A DNA stretch of 64,000 bases, taken from assembly GCA_029552245.1 (NCBI GenBank), contig JAKPDW010000091.1, positions 1 to 64,000 on the forward strand, written 5' to 3'. Below the pieces are notes generated by a model, which was not told the origin of the DNA, searched no databases, and saw only the letters and a list, made by a program, of their open reading frames with translations. Below are positions 52,596 to 62,314 of this stretch, one piece after another. The stretch's first letter is position 1, and each line of letters begins with the position of its first letter. This stretch comes from Deltaproteobacteria bacterium (lineage in GTDB: Bacteria > Desulfobacterota > Desulfomonilia > UBA1062). The position numbers and the translations under genes are program-made.

Positions 52596-55226
52596 ATGAA
52601 GATACTCTGCGCCCTGGGGACCGCGGTCTTTCTCCTCCTCGCGGCACGGCCGGGCTTCGGCGCCACGGACGTGATCGTGGGGGGGACGGAGACCAAGACC
52701 CGCGTGGTCATCTACCTCGGGGACAACGATACCATAAGCCCCGAGCTCGAGGCGAAGGATCTAACGCTCTCCGTCAAATTTCCCTACAGGGTGGCCCAGC
52801 CGAGGACCATCTCGGACCGTTTCCTGATCGACACGCTCGTCTTCGACGGGACGAGGGCGACGATCACCATGAAGAAACCCTTCGCACACACCTGGCAACT
52901 CAAGCAGGTTCCGTCCCGCCTCGTCATAGACATCGCCGACCGATCGGGGGGGCGGACGGCAACCCCCTGCGCCCTCAAGCGGGTCGAGTCCTCGCTGAGA
53001 AACGACCGCGCCACGGTATCCCTGGTTCTGGCTGACAACGCCTCAGCCCAGGCCCGGTCGTCCTCTGGGAACAAGGTGGTCGTGCACCTCGAGGGATCCC
53101 CGCCCTGTCCCGACATGGGGCGCCTGTTCGAGAAATCCCCCCTGGTGGAGCTCGCCGGCGTGGTGAGGATGCAGGAGGGGACGGCCTGCATCCTCAGCGT
53201 GCACGAGCCGTACAGGCTCAAGAGGGCGCGAAGGGACGACCTGAGGGGAGCGGTCGTCCTCGAGCTCGCGCCCTCGAAGACCGCATCAAAACGCACAATG
53301 GAGGACCTCGGCCTGAAACTCCTCGAGGCGGGGGACTACGCATCCGCGATCAGCATCCTCGAACCCGTCTCCCCCTCGCTCGGGTTCAGCGGCCTGACCA
53401 CCCTGGCAAGGGCGTACTGGGCGGCATCGTACCCCTACGCCAAGGGCGAGACCGCATCGAAGGCCTTCTCCATCATGGACCGCGCCGTAACCGCTGCTGC
53501 GGCAGGTCCCGAGGCGGAAGCGGCCGCGCTCGAATACTGCTCGTGGCTCGTCGCCTCCGGGAGGACAAAGGACGCCTCGCGCATGCTGGGCGGACTCGAG
53601 GGGTCCTCCGACCCAGCGGTCCGGATCCATGCCATGATCCTCGCCATGGCGGCGTTGAACCGGGACGGGTCGTACGACGACGCCTATGCGCTGTCTCACA
53701 AGCTCTCCTCCCACAAGGACATGCCCGAGAGGCTGAAGGGGCTCTTCCTCGCCACCCTGGCGGACACCCTCCTCGGTCTCAAGGACTTCGCCCGCGCCCA
53801 CGACCAGTACCTCAGGGCCCTCGCCATGGACCCGGGCAGCGCCAGGTCCGACCCGGGCGTCTTCGGGAGGATGGGCGAGGCGGCCCTGAAGATGAACGAC
53901 TTCGCCTCGGCCAGGGTTCACCTGACGGACGCGGTCAACCTCGCAGCCGCGAGCGATCGGCACAGGTTCCTCGTCATGCTCGGCGACGCCTTCTATGAGC
54001 TCGGCGAGAAGGACCGCTCGGCGGCCGCCTTCCTGCAGGCGGAACAGGCCGCGTCCACAACCGGTGAACTCTCCCTGGCCATGCTCAAGAGGGCCCGCAT
54101 CGTGGCGGAGAAGCACACCGACGAGCGTGGGCGGCTTTCCGACAAGGGGTACAACGAGGTCATGGACATCTATGCCTCCATCGAGGAAAACCTCAGGAAG
54201 GACAAGCCCGACGATGCGCTCCTCAGGCTCGTGAAGGTGAGAGAGGCACAGGCCTATGCCCGCCACCAAGAGATCGACCGGGCTCTCGCGACCTACCTCG
54301 AGGTGTGGAAGGGCGGGAAGAGGGACGACGACCTCGGCAGGTACGCACGGGCCGAGGCGATGCGCATCATCATCGAGCAGTGCAGGATATACCACCGTGA
54401 CAACAGGTACGACAAGACGCTCGAGCTCTACCTCAGGTTCAAGGACTCCTTCGTCAAGGACCTCGCGGACGGCCCCACCCTGTTCGTCATGGGCGAGTCC
54501 CTCTACCGGGCCGGCCGCCTGGACGAGGCACGCGACATCCTCGAAAGGTCCACCAGGACCGAGTCCCTGTACAAGGAGCAGGCGTTCTCGCTCCTCTTCT
54601 TCATCGATTACAAGCGCGAGCGCTACCAGGAGGCCCTCCTGTGGAACACGCTCTGCCTCGGGACCTTCCCCAAGGGGAAGGAAGCGACCCTCATGCGGCG
54701 CTGGCGCGGGTTCGCTCTTGTCAAGACGGGCAACATGGACGCCGCGATCCCGTTCCTCGAGGAGGCGACCTCTCCCGACGACCCGTTCGCGCTGAGCGCC
54801 CTCGACACCCTCGCCCAGGTCTACGGGGCGAAGGGGGATTTCCAGAGGCAACAGGGAGCCCTCGACAGGATCGTGGCATTCCACCCGGCCAGGGTGTCCC
54901 CCGTCATCGAGCGCGCCCTGTACTCAAGGGCCGAAGCGAAGATGCGCTCGGGAGACCTGCAAGGGGCGAAGGTCCTCTACGAGACGTTGCTCGAGGCCTA
55001 CCCCCGCTCGCCCAGGGCACACTGGGCCATGTACTCCCTCGCTCGGGTGCAGCTCGCCGAAGGCGACACGGAGGGTGCCAAGGAACGCCTCGAGACGGTC
55101 AAGCGTGTCAGCAGAGACCCGGTGCTCGTCCAGGCGGCCCGCACGGCCATCGACGAGGTCGACCTGGAGAACGACCTGAGGCTGCTCAAGGCATCGGGCA
55201 GCCTCGTCAGAAAGACGGGTGAGTAG
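52596..55226 (+). CDS. Exported AMIN-domain and TPR-repeat protein
   Basis: 876 residues. Signal peptide MKILCALGTAVFLLLAARPGFGA; Cys5 is too early for a lipobox. Residues about 25-230 contain two AMIN-like beta segments (VAQPRTISDRFLIDTLVFDGTRATITMKK, LVIDIADRSG, then VVVHLEGS and VVLELAPSK), a fold that binds cell wall or secretin partners. The remaining 640 residues are about a dozen TPR units, for example FLATLADTLLGLKDFARAHDQYLRALAMDPG. No clear ribosome binding site precedes the ATG. It is coupled to the sigma-54 activator that follows five bases later, so a role in flagellar or envelope assembly is likely but unproven. Confidence 0.75.
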   Translation: MKILCALGTAVFLLLAARPGFGATDVIVGGTETKTRVVIYLGDNDTISPELEAKDLTLSVKFPYRVAQPRTISDRFLIDTLVFDGTRATITMKKPFAHTWQLKQVPSRLVIDIADRSGGRTATPCALKRVESSLRNDRATVSLVLADNASAQARSSSGNKVVVHLEGSPPCPDMGRLFEKSPLVELAGVVRMQEGTACILSVHEPYRLKRARRDDLRGAVVLELAPSKTASKRTMEDLGLKLLEAGDYASAISILEPVSPSLGFSGLTTLARAYWAASYPYAKGETASKAFSIMDRAVTAAAAGPEAEAAALEYCSWLVASGRTKDASRMLGGLEGSSDPAVRIHAMILAMAALNRDGSYDDAYALSHKLSSHKDMPERLKGLFLATLADTLLGLKDFARAHDQYLRALAMDPGSARSDPGVFGRMGEAALKMNDFASARVHLTDAVNLAAASDRHRFLVMLGDAFYELGEKDRSAAAFLQAEQAASTTGELSLAMLKRARIVAEKHTDERGRLSDKGYNEVMDIYASIEENLRKDKPDDALLRLVKVREAQAYARHQEIDRALATYLEVWKGGKRDDDLGRYARAEAMRIIIEQCRIYHRDNRYDKTLELYLRFKDSFVKDLADGPTLFVMGESLYRAGRLDEARDILERSTRTESLYKEQAFSLLFFIDYKRERYQEALLWNTLCLGTFPKGKEATLMRRWRGFALVKTGNMDAAIPFLEEATSPDDPFALSALDTLAQVYGAKGDFQRQQGALDRIVAFHPARVSPVIERALYSRAEAKMRSGDLQGAKVLYETLLEAYPRSPRAHWAMYSLARVQLAEGDTEGAKERLETVKRVSRDPVLVQAARTAIDEVDLENDLRLLKASGSLVRKTGE

Positions 55227-55230
55227 GACC

Positions 55231-56555
55231 ATGGGGATAGCCATTCTCGACTCCGACGCCCAGACCGTGAACCTCATCGCCGAGATCGTGGCTGAGACCG
55301 GCGAGACCCCCCACCCCTTCACCAGCAAGGACCGGTTCCTCGAGCTCGTGGACCCGCACAAGCACTCGATCGCGGTGGTCTCCGAGGAGTTCAAGGACGT
55401 CATCGAAGGGACCAAGCAGGTCTACGACTCGATAGAGATCGTGGGCATAGGGACCTCCGACGGGAACGCCTGCCTCCAGGCGGGCGCGGCGCACTACCTG
55501 AGGAAGCCGTTCAAGGCCGAGGACCTGATGGAGGTCCTCGGTGCCCTGAGGGCCGTCGGGGGCGTCGCGGCGACAAACGGGGAGCCTTCGCTGGTCGCTT
55601 CAGATCCCTCGATGCTCGCCGTACTCGAGACCGTCAGGAAGGTCGCCCCGACCCAGGCCCCCGTGCTCCTCATGGGCGAGTCGGGCACGGGCAAGGAGGT
55701 CGTCGCCCGCACCATCCACGCCCTGAGCAGGCGCAAGGACGGCCCCTATGTCGGCATCAACCTCGCCGCCATCCCGGAATCGCTACTGGAGAGCGAGCTG
55801 TTCGGCTACGAGAAGGGGGCGTTCACCGGCGCGTACGCCACGAGGATCGGCAAATTCGAACAGGCGCACTGCGGCACGATCCTCCTCGACGAGGTCACGG
55901 AGATCGGGTTCGGCCTCCAGGCGAAGCTCCTGAGGGTGCTCCAGGAACGCCAGATCGACAGGGTGGGAGGCAAGGCCCCGATCACGGTGGACTTCCGCGT
56001 CATCTCCACCACCAATCGCGACATCGAGGAGGAGATCAGGGCGGGCAGGTTCCGGCAAGACCTCTTCTACCGCCTGAACGTGATCTCCATCCGCATCCCG
56101 GCCCTCAGGGACCGCCCGGGAGACATCCTGCCGCTTGCCAGGCACTTCGTCGCGAAGGTCGCACACCGCGAGGGCATGAGGGAAAAAAGGCTCTCGGACG
56201 GGGCAAAAGATGCCCTGATGCGCTATCCCTGGCCCGGGAACGTGCGCGAGATGGAAAACGTCATAGAGCGCGCGATGATACTGGCCGACGGGGACACCAT
56301 AACCGAGGATTTCATCCCTTCCCCGAACGGGGCGGCAAGGGCGCCTGGCATCGAGCCGGCCCCGGGGCTGACCATCCAGGAGATGGAGCGCCGGCTCATC
56401 ACCGCCACCCTCGAGAAGGTCGGCGGGAACAGGACAAGGCCGCGACCCTCCTCGGCATCAGCATCAGGACCCTGCGCAACAAGCTCAACGAGTACGCGAG
56501 GGGTAGTCAAAAATCTGACATCTCCGCCTGTGACCTGGACGATCCGACCCCCTAG
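55231..56555 (+). CDS. Sigma-54 activator with degenerate receiver (flagellar regulator type), frameshifted near the end
   Basis: About 441 residues once corrected. The receiver-like N-domain (1-115) lacks the phospho-acceptor: IAVVSEE has Ser51 where Asp is expected, though the Lys in YLRKPFK remains, as in FleQ-type regulators. The AAA+ domain is complete: GESGTGKE, GAFTGA, TILLDEVTEIG, RFRQDLFYRLNV. In the Fis-type helix-turn-helix the frame breaks: GGAACAGGACAAGG lacks a C after GGAC (56434-56436); adding it gives AATLLGISIRTLRNKLNEY and a stop at 56553-56555. It lies directly upstream of the sigma-54 promoter of flgB, its likely target. Confidence 0.87.
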
Positions 56556-56595
56556 GGATCCAGGCCCATCCGTGATTTCCGGGCCCGGGGCCGAC

Positions 56596-56611
56596 TGGTA
56601 CGACAATTGCT
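56596..56611 (+). promoter_or_regulatory. Sigma-54 promoter of the flgB operon
   Basis: TGGTACGACAATTGCT matches the sigma-54 consensus TGGCACGN4TTGCW with one change. GG and GC are separated by exactly ten bases. The start would fall near 56622, and GAGGAGG (56621-56627) serves as ribosome binding site for the ATG at 56634. Confidence 0.75.
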
Positions 56612-56633
56612 TCATCCTGCGAGGAGGACGGTT

Positions 56634-57017
56634 ATGGGCGACATCTTCGGAACGCTGATCAAGGACATCACCGAGCACATGAACTACCGGACCTACCGCC
56701 AGGAGGTGATCTCCGGCAACATCGCCAACGTGAACACGCCGGGGTACAAGGCGAAGGAGGCCCTCTTCGACAGGGAACTCAGGTCGAGGCTGCACCTGGT
56801 TGCGACGAACCCGGCTCACCTGAAGGCCTCCCGGAGCGAACCCCTCTACACCACCGTCGTGGACCCCTACGCCCGGATCGGCAACGACGGCAACACCGTG
56901 GACATCGACCGCGAGATGATGAAGCTGAACCAGAACCACCTCCTGTACAGCGCATCCGCCGAGATCGTCTCCAAGAAACTCGAGGAACTCAAGAACGTCA
57001 TCGGAGGCATGAAGTAA
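56634..57017 (+). CDS. flgB: Flagellar basal-body rod protein FlgB
   Basis: 127-residue proximal rod protein. The N-terminal rod signature is EVISGNIANVNTPGYKAKEALFDREL; the C-terminal helix contains VDIDREMMKLNQNHLLYSASAEIVSKK. GAGGAGG precedes the ATG. The operon starts here, behind a sigma-54 promoter. The TAATG junction couples it to flgC. FlgB-FlgC-FliE form the proximal rod that joins the MS ring to the distal rod. Confidence 0.96.
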   Translation: MGDIFGTLIKDITEHMNYRTYRQEVISGNIANVNTPGYKAKEALFDRELRSRLHLVATNPAHLKASRSEPLYTTVVDPYARIGNDGNTVDIDREMMKLNQNHLLYSASAEIVSKKLEELKNVIGGMK

Positions 57018-57427
57018 TGGATCTCTTCACGGCTATGGACATCAGCGCGAGCGGTATGAGGGCGCAGCGCACGGTCATGAACGTGATCGCGGGCAACATC
57101 GCGAACGCCCGCACCACGAGGACGCCGGAGGGAGGGCCGTACCAGCGCAGGAACGTGATCCTCAGGGAGCGGACCTTCGCGGACGAGCTCTCAGCGCTCT
57201 CGGCGGTGGACGTGGAGGAGATCCGGCAGGACTCCACGCCGGGAGAGAGGGTGTACGAGCCGGGAAACCCCGACGCCGACGAGAACGGCTACGTCACCAT
57301 GCCGAACGTGAACCTCATGGAGGAGATGGTGAACATGATGAACGCGGCCAGGGCCTTCGAGGCGAACTCCGTGGCGGTCAAGGCCCAGAAGGACATGGCC
57401 ATCAAGGCCCTTCAGATCGGGAGGTGA
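57017..57427 (+). CDS. flgC: Flagellar basal-body rod protein FlgC
   Basis: 136 residues, standard for FlgC. N-terminal FTAMDISASGMRAQRTVMNVIAGNIANARTTRTPEGGPYQRR, middle segment GERVYEPGNPDADENGYVTMPNVN, and C-terminal helix MVNMMNAARAFEANSVAVKAQKDMAIKALQIG, all diagnostic. The start overlaps the flgB stop by one base (TAATG) and the stop lies two bases before the fliE ATG. Confidence 0.97.
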   Translation: MDLFTAMDISASGMRAQRTVMNVIAGNIANARTTRTPEGGPYQRRNVILRERTFADELSALSAVDVEEIRQDSTPGERVYEPGNPDADENGYVTMPNVNLMEEMVNMMNAARAFEANSVAVKAQKDMAIKALQIGR

Positions 57428-57429
57428 CC

Positions 57430-57720
57430 ATGCGCATCCAGCACCCAGGATTCACCCTGCCGGGCATCACCCATGAGAAGGCGTCGGGGGGCGACAAACA
57501 GGCATCCGGTTTCGTCGACGCCCTCGAGGGCGCCATAGCATCCACCAACAGCCTCATCAAGGAATCCGAGCAGGCGGCATCGGCGCTCTCCTCGGGGAGC
57601 TCGCCCAACATCCACGAGACCATGATCGCCATGCAGAAGGCTGACATAGCGCTCAGGCTGCTGGTGAGCATGACGAACAAGGTCATCGAGGGATACAACC
57701 AGCTCATACGACTGGGGTGA
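57430..57720 (+). CDS. fliE: Flagellar hook-basal body protein FliE
   Basis: 96-residue adaptor between the FliF ring and the rod. The family core is present: FVDALEGAIASTNSLIKESEQAASAL and the C-terminal HETMIAMQKADIALRLLVSMTNKVIEGYNQLIRLG (usually ...EIMRMQV). GGGAGG five bases upstream of ATG 57430 supports this start over an in-frame GTG at 57424. The fliF ATG follows two bases after the stop. Confidence 0.95.
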   Translation: MRIQHPGFTLPGITHEKASGGDKQASGFVDALEGAIASTNSLIKESEQAASALSSGSSPNIHETMIAMQKADIALRLLVSMTNKVIEGYNQLIRLG

Positions 57721-57722
57721 TC

Positions 57723-59335
57723 ATGAAGAACCTCATCACGCAGCTCACCTCGAAGTTCATGGCCATGAGCATGGCCCAGCGCGTGGGCGCGCTCACGGTC
57801 GCCGCCCTCGCGGTCGCGACCGTCATCGTGAGCTTCATGTGGGCCACGGCGCCCACCTACCAGTACCTGTTCACCGACCTGAACGAACAGGACGCCTCTC
57901 TCGTGGTCCAGCACCTCAAGGAGTCCCGCATCCCGTACAGGCTGGCCAAGGGCGGGTCGGCGGTCATGATACCCGAGAAGGACGTGTACGAGACGAGGCT
58001 CGCGCTCGCATCGCAGGGCATCCCCAAGGGCGGCCTCGGCAGGGGCTTCGCCCTCTTCGACGAAACCAGTTTCTCCTCCTCGGAGTTCGTCCAGAAGATC
58101 AACTACCAGAGGGCCCTCCAGGACGAACTCGCCAACACCATCATGTCGCTGGAGGAGGTGGACTTCGCTCGCGTGCACCTCGCCATGCCCAAGGAGAGCG
58201 TATTCATCGAGGACGAGAAACCGGCGAAGGCCTCCATCGTCATCAAGACCAAGCCCGGCATGCAGATGACCAGGGCAAGGTCAAGGGTATCGTGTACCTC
58301 GTCGAGAAGAGCGTGCGCGGGCTCGACCCCGAGAACATCTCCATCGTGGACACCAACGGCAGGGTGCTCTACGAGGGGAAGAAGGATTCCGACTCCGTGG
58401 TGATGGCGAGTGACCGGCTCGAGTTCAAGAAGGCGGTGGAGAACCAGCTCCAGGATAGGGCCCAGGACCTCCTCGAACGCATCGTGGGCCCGCATGCCGC
58501 GGTGGTGAAGGTCAGCGCGGACGTGAACATGGACATGGTCAAGAGCGTGCAGGACACGTACGACCCGGAGATACACGTGGTGCGCTCCGAGGAACTCAAA
58601 AACACCTCCGCTGCTGGCACCGCCGCCACGCAGGGGGCCGCCGGGACCCCGTCGAACCTGCCGACCGGCAGGGGCGGCCCCGAGGCCGCCCCCGGGGAGG
58701 CCGGCAGGAACGCGGGCAGCATCGTGAGAAACTACGAGATCGGCAGGAACCAGACCGAGAGCATCTTCTCGCCGGGCGAGATCAAGCGCCTGACGGTCTC
58801 CGTGGTCGTGGACGGGACGTACAAGACGGACAAGGACGGCAACAAGCTCTTCGTGGCCAGGCAGGCATCCGAACTGAAAGAGATTGAGAACGCGGTGAAG
58901 AACGCCGTGGGGTTCAACGCGGACAGGGAAGACCTCATCTCTGTCTCGTGCATGCCGTTCGCCCAGGACGAGGTGGACCTCGGCTCCCTATCCAAGGAGA
59001 AGAACAAGGAGCTCATCATGACCGCGGCGAGGTACGCGCTCTTCTTCGTGCTCGTGCTGCTCGTGCTCCTCCTGGTCGTACGTCCCCTCCTCAACTGGCT
59101 CACGAAGTCCGTGAGGGTGGTGGAGCACGTGCATGCCCGAGAGCGGGAGGTGGGCTACGAAGAACCCGCCATGATCGAGGGTTCGGAGGGGGTCCCCCGG
59201 ATAGAGGCCTCGGCCAAGAGCGAGGAGATGAAGCGCGCGGTACAGGGTAAACGCAAGACCATCGAGAACATCACGAAGAACGACATGAACACCGCCACGG
59301 CGGTGGTGAAGACCTGGCTTCAGGAGAGCTCATGA
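57723..59335 (+). CDS. fliF: Flagellar MS-ring protein FliF, frameshifted in this sequence
   Basis: About 537 residues once corrected, a normal length. First membrane helix near residues 20-42 (VGALTVAALAVATVIVSFMW), ring-building domains (QYLFTDLNEQDASLVVQHLKE, YQRALQDELANTIMSLEEVDFARVHLAMP), a variable Gly/Ala-rich loop, second helix (ALFFVLVLLVLLLVVRPLL) and a C-terminal FliG-binding tail. At 58268-58272 the sequence reads ATGACCAGGGC; one more C (ACCCAGGGC) restores MTQGQ-type KVKGIVYLVEKSV. The remaining operon is intact, so a sequence error is likelier than a broken gene. Confidence 0.93.
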
Positions 59336-60351
59336 CGCTGAAAACCAAGAAGATGGACGGCCCGCAGAAGGCCGCGATCTTCCTCATGGCAATGGGTGAC
59401 GACTTCACCCGCGAGGTGATCAAGGGCCTCAACGAGCACGAGGTGACGCTCCTCGGCAGGCGCATGGCCGAGCTGGAGAACGCCACCATACCGGTGGACA
59501 CGGTCAGGACCATCATGGACGAGTTCGAGCAGCTCTCGAACGAGGTCAGCGGTGTCACGGGCCGGGGGTTCACCTACCTCCAGAACGCCCTCGTGGCGGC
59601 GTTCGGCCCCGAAAAGGCCAAGCCGATCCTGGAATCCATATCCCAGGCCATGGACACCGCCGCGTTCTCGTCGCTCAAGTTAGTGGACCCGGGCATCCTG
59701 GCGGACTACCTCAAGGGCGAGCACCCCCAGACCATCGCCCTCGTGCTGGCCCACCTCGACCACCAGAAGGTGGCGCAGGTCATCAAGGAGATGCCCGAAA
59801 AGCTCCAGCCCGAGATCGTCTTCCGCATAGCGAATCTCGGCATGGTGCCCGCCGGGATCATCGAGGACGTCGACGAGGTCCTCAAGAAGGAGATCCAGGC
59901 CATGGGCAGCGTGGAGAGCAAGAGGCTCGGCGGCATAGAGACCGTCGCCGAGATCATGAACCAGCTCGACCACAACACCGAGAACAACATCTTCTCGTCC
60001 CTCGAGGAGATCGACGCGGACCTTGCGGAGAGCATACGCCAGAAGATGTTCGTGTTCGAGGACCTCATCAACATCGACAACAGGGGCATCCAGGCCATCC
60101 TCAAGGAGATCACGAACGAGGACCTGTCTCTTGCCCTCAAGACCGCGAGCGAGGGGCTCAAGTCCCACATCCTCAAGAACATGTCCTCGAGGGCGGCGGA
60201 GATGCTCCTGGAGGACATGGAGGTCATGGGCCCGGTCAAGCTGTCGGACGTGGAGATGGCCCAGCAGAACATCGTGCGCGTGGCGAGGAAACTGGAGGCG
60301 TCCGGCAAGATCGTGATCGGCGGAAAGGGCGGAGAGGATGTCCTCGTCTAA
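59332..60351 (+). CDS. fliG: Flagellar motor switch protein FliG
   Basis: 339 residues, full length. N-terminal domain contacting FliF (GPQKAAIFLMAMGDDFTREVIKGL), middle EHPQTIALVLAHLDHQKVAQVI with the EHPQ motif contacting FliM, and C-terminal torque helix region (IRQKMFVFEDLINIDNRGIQAILKEI) carrying charged residues that face the stator. The ATG overlaps the fliF stop (ATGA). The end overlaps fliH by 14 bases. Confidence 0.97.
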   Translation: MTLKTKKMDGPQKAAIFLMAMGDDFTREVIKGLNEHEVTLLGRRMAELENATIPVDTVRTIMDEFEQLSNEVSGVTGRGFTYLQNALVAAFGPEKAKPILESISQAMDTAAFSSLKLVDPGILADYLKGEHPQTIALVLAHLDHQKVAQVIKEMPEKLQPEIVFRIANLGMVPAGIIEDVDEVLKKEIQAMGSVESKRLGGIETVAEIMNQLDHNTENNIFSSLEEIDADLAESIRQKMFVFEDLINIDNRGIQAILKEITNEDLSLALKTASEGLKSHILKNMSSRAAEMLLEDMEVMGPVKLSDVEMAQQNIVRVARKLEASGKIVIGGKGGEDVLV

Positions 60352-60982
60352 GATCATCAGGGACGACGACCCGAAGAGCTGCACCGTCTCGCCGTACCGC
60401 ATACGCGAGATGGACGCGAAGAGGGTCGTGCAGGACGCGGCCCAGCAGGCCGAGGAGATCATCAAGAAGGCCCGCGCGGAGAAGGAAGCCATAGAGATGG
60501 AGGCCTACCGCAAGGGCCTGGAACAGGGTCAGGCCCAGGGGCAGATGATGGCCGTCAAACGGGTCGAGCCCCTGCTCGAGGCCCTGTCCAAGGCCGTGAG
60601 GGAGATCAAGGACCTGCGCCAGTCCATCGTGGAGACACACAAGGACCAGGTCGTCGAGCTCCTCGTCCTCATGACCGAACGGATCGTGCACCGCATCGTC
60701 ACCCTCGACCCGGACATCGTGCTCGAGACGGTGAAGCAGGCGTGCAACCACGTCGCCGAGGCCGACGAGATACGCATACGGCTTCACCCTTCGGACTTCG
60801 AGTACATCCGCGACATCGAGCGCATCATGGCCCAGAACCTCACGACGACCAACGGCCTGGTCTTCGTCGAGGACTCCACGGTCGGCCGTGGCGGCGTGAT
60901 CCTGGAGACGGCGTTCGGTGAGATCGACGCCACCATACGGTCCCAGATCGACCACATGCGGGAGGTACTCCTGGAGAAATGA
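60338..60982 (+). CDS. fliH: Flagellar export apparatus stator FliH
   Basis: 214-residue peripheral stalk protein that regulates the FliI ATPase, like the b/delta stalk of F-type ATPases. N-terminal region RVVQDAAQQAEEIIKKARAEKEAIEMEAYRKGLEQGQAQGQM has the helical, GxxxG-like repeats of FliH. The C-terminal domain has LLVLMTERIVHRIVTLDPDIVLETVKQA and IRLHPSDFEYI. GGCGGAGAGG directly precedes the ATG, which lies inside the end of fliG. The stop overlaps the fliI start. Confidence 0.93.
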   Translation: MSSSKIIRDDDPKSCTVSPYRIREMDAKRVVQDAAQQAEEIIKKARAEKEAIEMEAYRKGLEQGQAQGQMMAVKRVEPLLEALSKAVREIKDLRQSIVETHKDQVVELLVLMTERIVHRIVTLDPDIVLETVKQACNHVAEADEIRIRLHPSDFEYIRDIERIMAQNLTTTNGLVFVEDSTVGRGGVILETAFGEIDATIRSQIDHMREVLLEK

Positions 60983-62301
60983 CCGACCTGAGCCGCCAGA
61001 TCCTCCAGATCAGGGAACTCGACCCCATCGTGGTCAGGGGCAAGGTCACGAACATCGTCGGCCTCGTCGTCGAGGGCCACGGCCCGGGCAGCGCGATGGG
61101 CGGGATGTGCGAGATCTTCCCGAGATCCAAAGGGGAGTCCGTCATGGCGGAGGTCGTGGGTTTCAGGGACAAGCGCGTGCTCCTCATGCCGCTGGGTGAC
61201 TTGAACGGCATCGGGCCGGGAAGCCTCATCGTGGCGAGAAGGTCCCAGCCCACGGTGAAGGTGGGCCACGGCCTGCTGGGCCGCGTGATAGGCGGCATGG
61301 GCGAACCACTGGACGGGAAGGGCCCGCTTGTCCTCGAGCACGAGCTCCCCCTGTACGGCAACCCCTTCAACCCGCTGAGGAAAAGGCGCATCGAGAAACC
61401 CCTCGAACTCGGCATACGCTCCATCGACGGCCTGCTCACCGTGGGCAAGGGCCAGCGCATGGCCATCATGGCGGGCTCGGGCGTCGGCAAGAGCGTGCTC
61501 CTCGGCATGATCGCCCGCCACACGAAAGCGGATGTGAACGTGATCGCGCTGATCGGGGAGCGGGGACGGGAGGTCAGGGAGTTCCTCGAGAGGGACCTGG
61601 GCGAGGATGGGCTCAGGCGCTCGGTGGTCGTCGCCGCGGTCTCCGACCAGCCGTCGCTCGTGCGCATCCGGGGGGCCTACCTCGCGACCACCATCGCCGA
61701 GTTCTTCCGGGACCAGGGGCAGGACGTCCTGCTCATGATGGACTCGGTGACCAGGTTCGCCATGTCCATGAGGGAGATCGGCCTCGCCGTGGGAGAACCG
61801 CCCACGACCAAGGGGTACACGCCTTCCTGTTTCGCGAGGCTCCCCAAGCTCATGGAGCGCGTCGGGAACACCTCGTCCAGGGGGAGTATCACCGGGCTGT
61901 ACACCGTGCTCGTGGAAGGCGACGATTTCAACGAGCCCGTGGCGGACGCGGTCAGATCCATCGTGGACGGTCACATCGTCCTCTCCCGCGATCTCGCCTC
62001 GCGCGCGCACTACCCCGCAGTGGACATCCTGAGGAGCGTGAGCAGGGTCATGAACGACATCGCGAGCGAGACCCACAAGAAGGCCGCCCGCCGGATCCTG
62101 GCGCTGACCGCCGCCTACGAGGAGGCGAGGGATCACCTCAACATAGGGGCGTACGTCCCCGGTTCCAACAAGGAGATAGACGACGCCGTCAAGCACATAG
62201 ACGCGATCAAGGGGTTCCTCAGGCAGGACATCAACGAGAAATCCCCCCTCGAAGACACCGTGAACAGGATGCTGGCCCTCGCAGGGGATGCCGGCCGTTG
62301 A
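60979..62301 (+). CDS. fliI: Flagellum-specific ATP synthase FliI
   Basis: 440-residue export ATPase related to F1 beta. Walker A in GSGVGKSVLLGMIARHTKA, Walker B region VLLMMDSVTRFAMSMREIGLAVGEPP with its Asp, then the type III ATPase signature GYTPSCFARLPKLMERVGN. The N-terminal beta-barrel (VVRGKVTNIVGLVVEGHGPGSAMGG) and C-terminal helical domain are complete. The ATG overlaps the fliH stop (ATGA). FliJ follows after 13 bases. Confidence 0.97.
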   Translation: MTDLSRQILQIRELDPIVVRGKVTNIVGLVVEGHGPGSAMGGMCEIFPRSKGESVMAEVVGFRDKRVLLMPLGDLNGIGPGSLIVARRSQPTVKVGHGLLGRVIGGMGEPLDGKGPLVLEHELPLYGNPFNPLRKRRIEKPLELGIRSIDGLLTVGKGQRMAIMAGSGVGKSVLLGMIARHTKADVNVIALIGERGREVREFLERDLGEDGLRRSVVVAAVSDQPSLVRIRGAYLATTIAEFFRDQGQDVLLMMDSVTRFAMSMREIGLAVGEPPTTKGYTPSCFARLPKLMERVGNTSSRGSITGLYTVLVEGDDFNEPVADAVRSIVDGHIVLSRDLASRAHYPAVDILRSVSRVMNDIASETHKKAARRILALTAAYEEARDHLNIGAYVPGSNKEIDDAVKHIDAIKGFLRQDINEKSPLEDTVNRMLALAGDAGR

Positions 62302-62314
62302 GCGGGGGCGAGCC

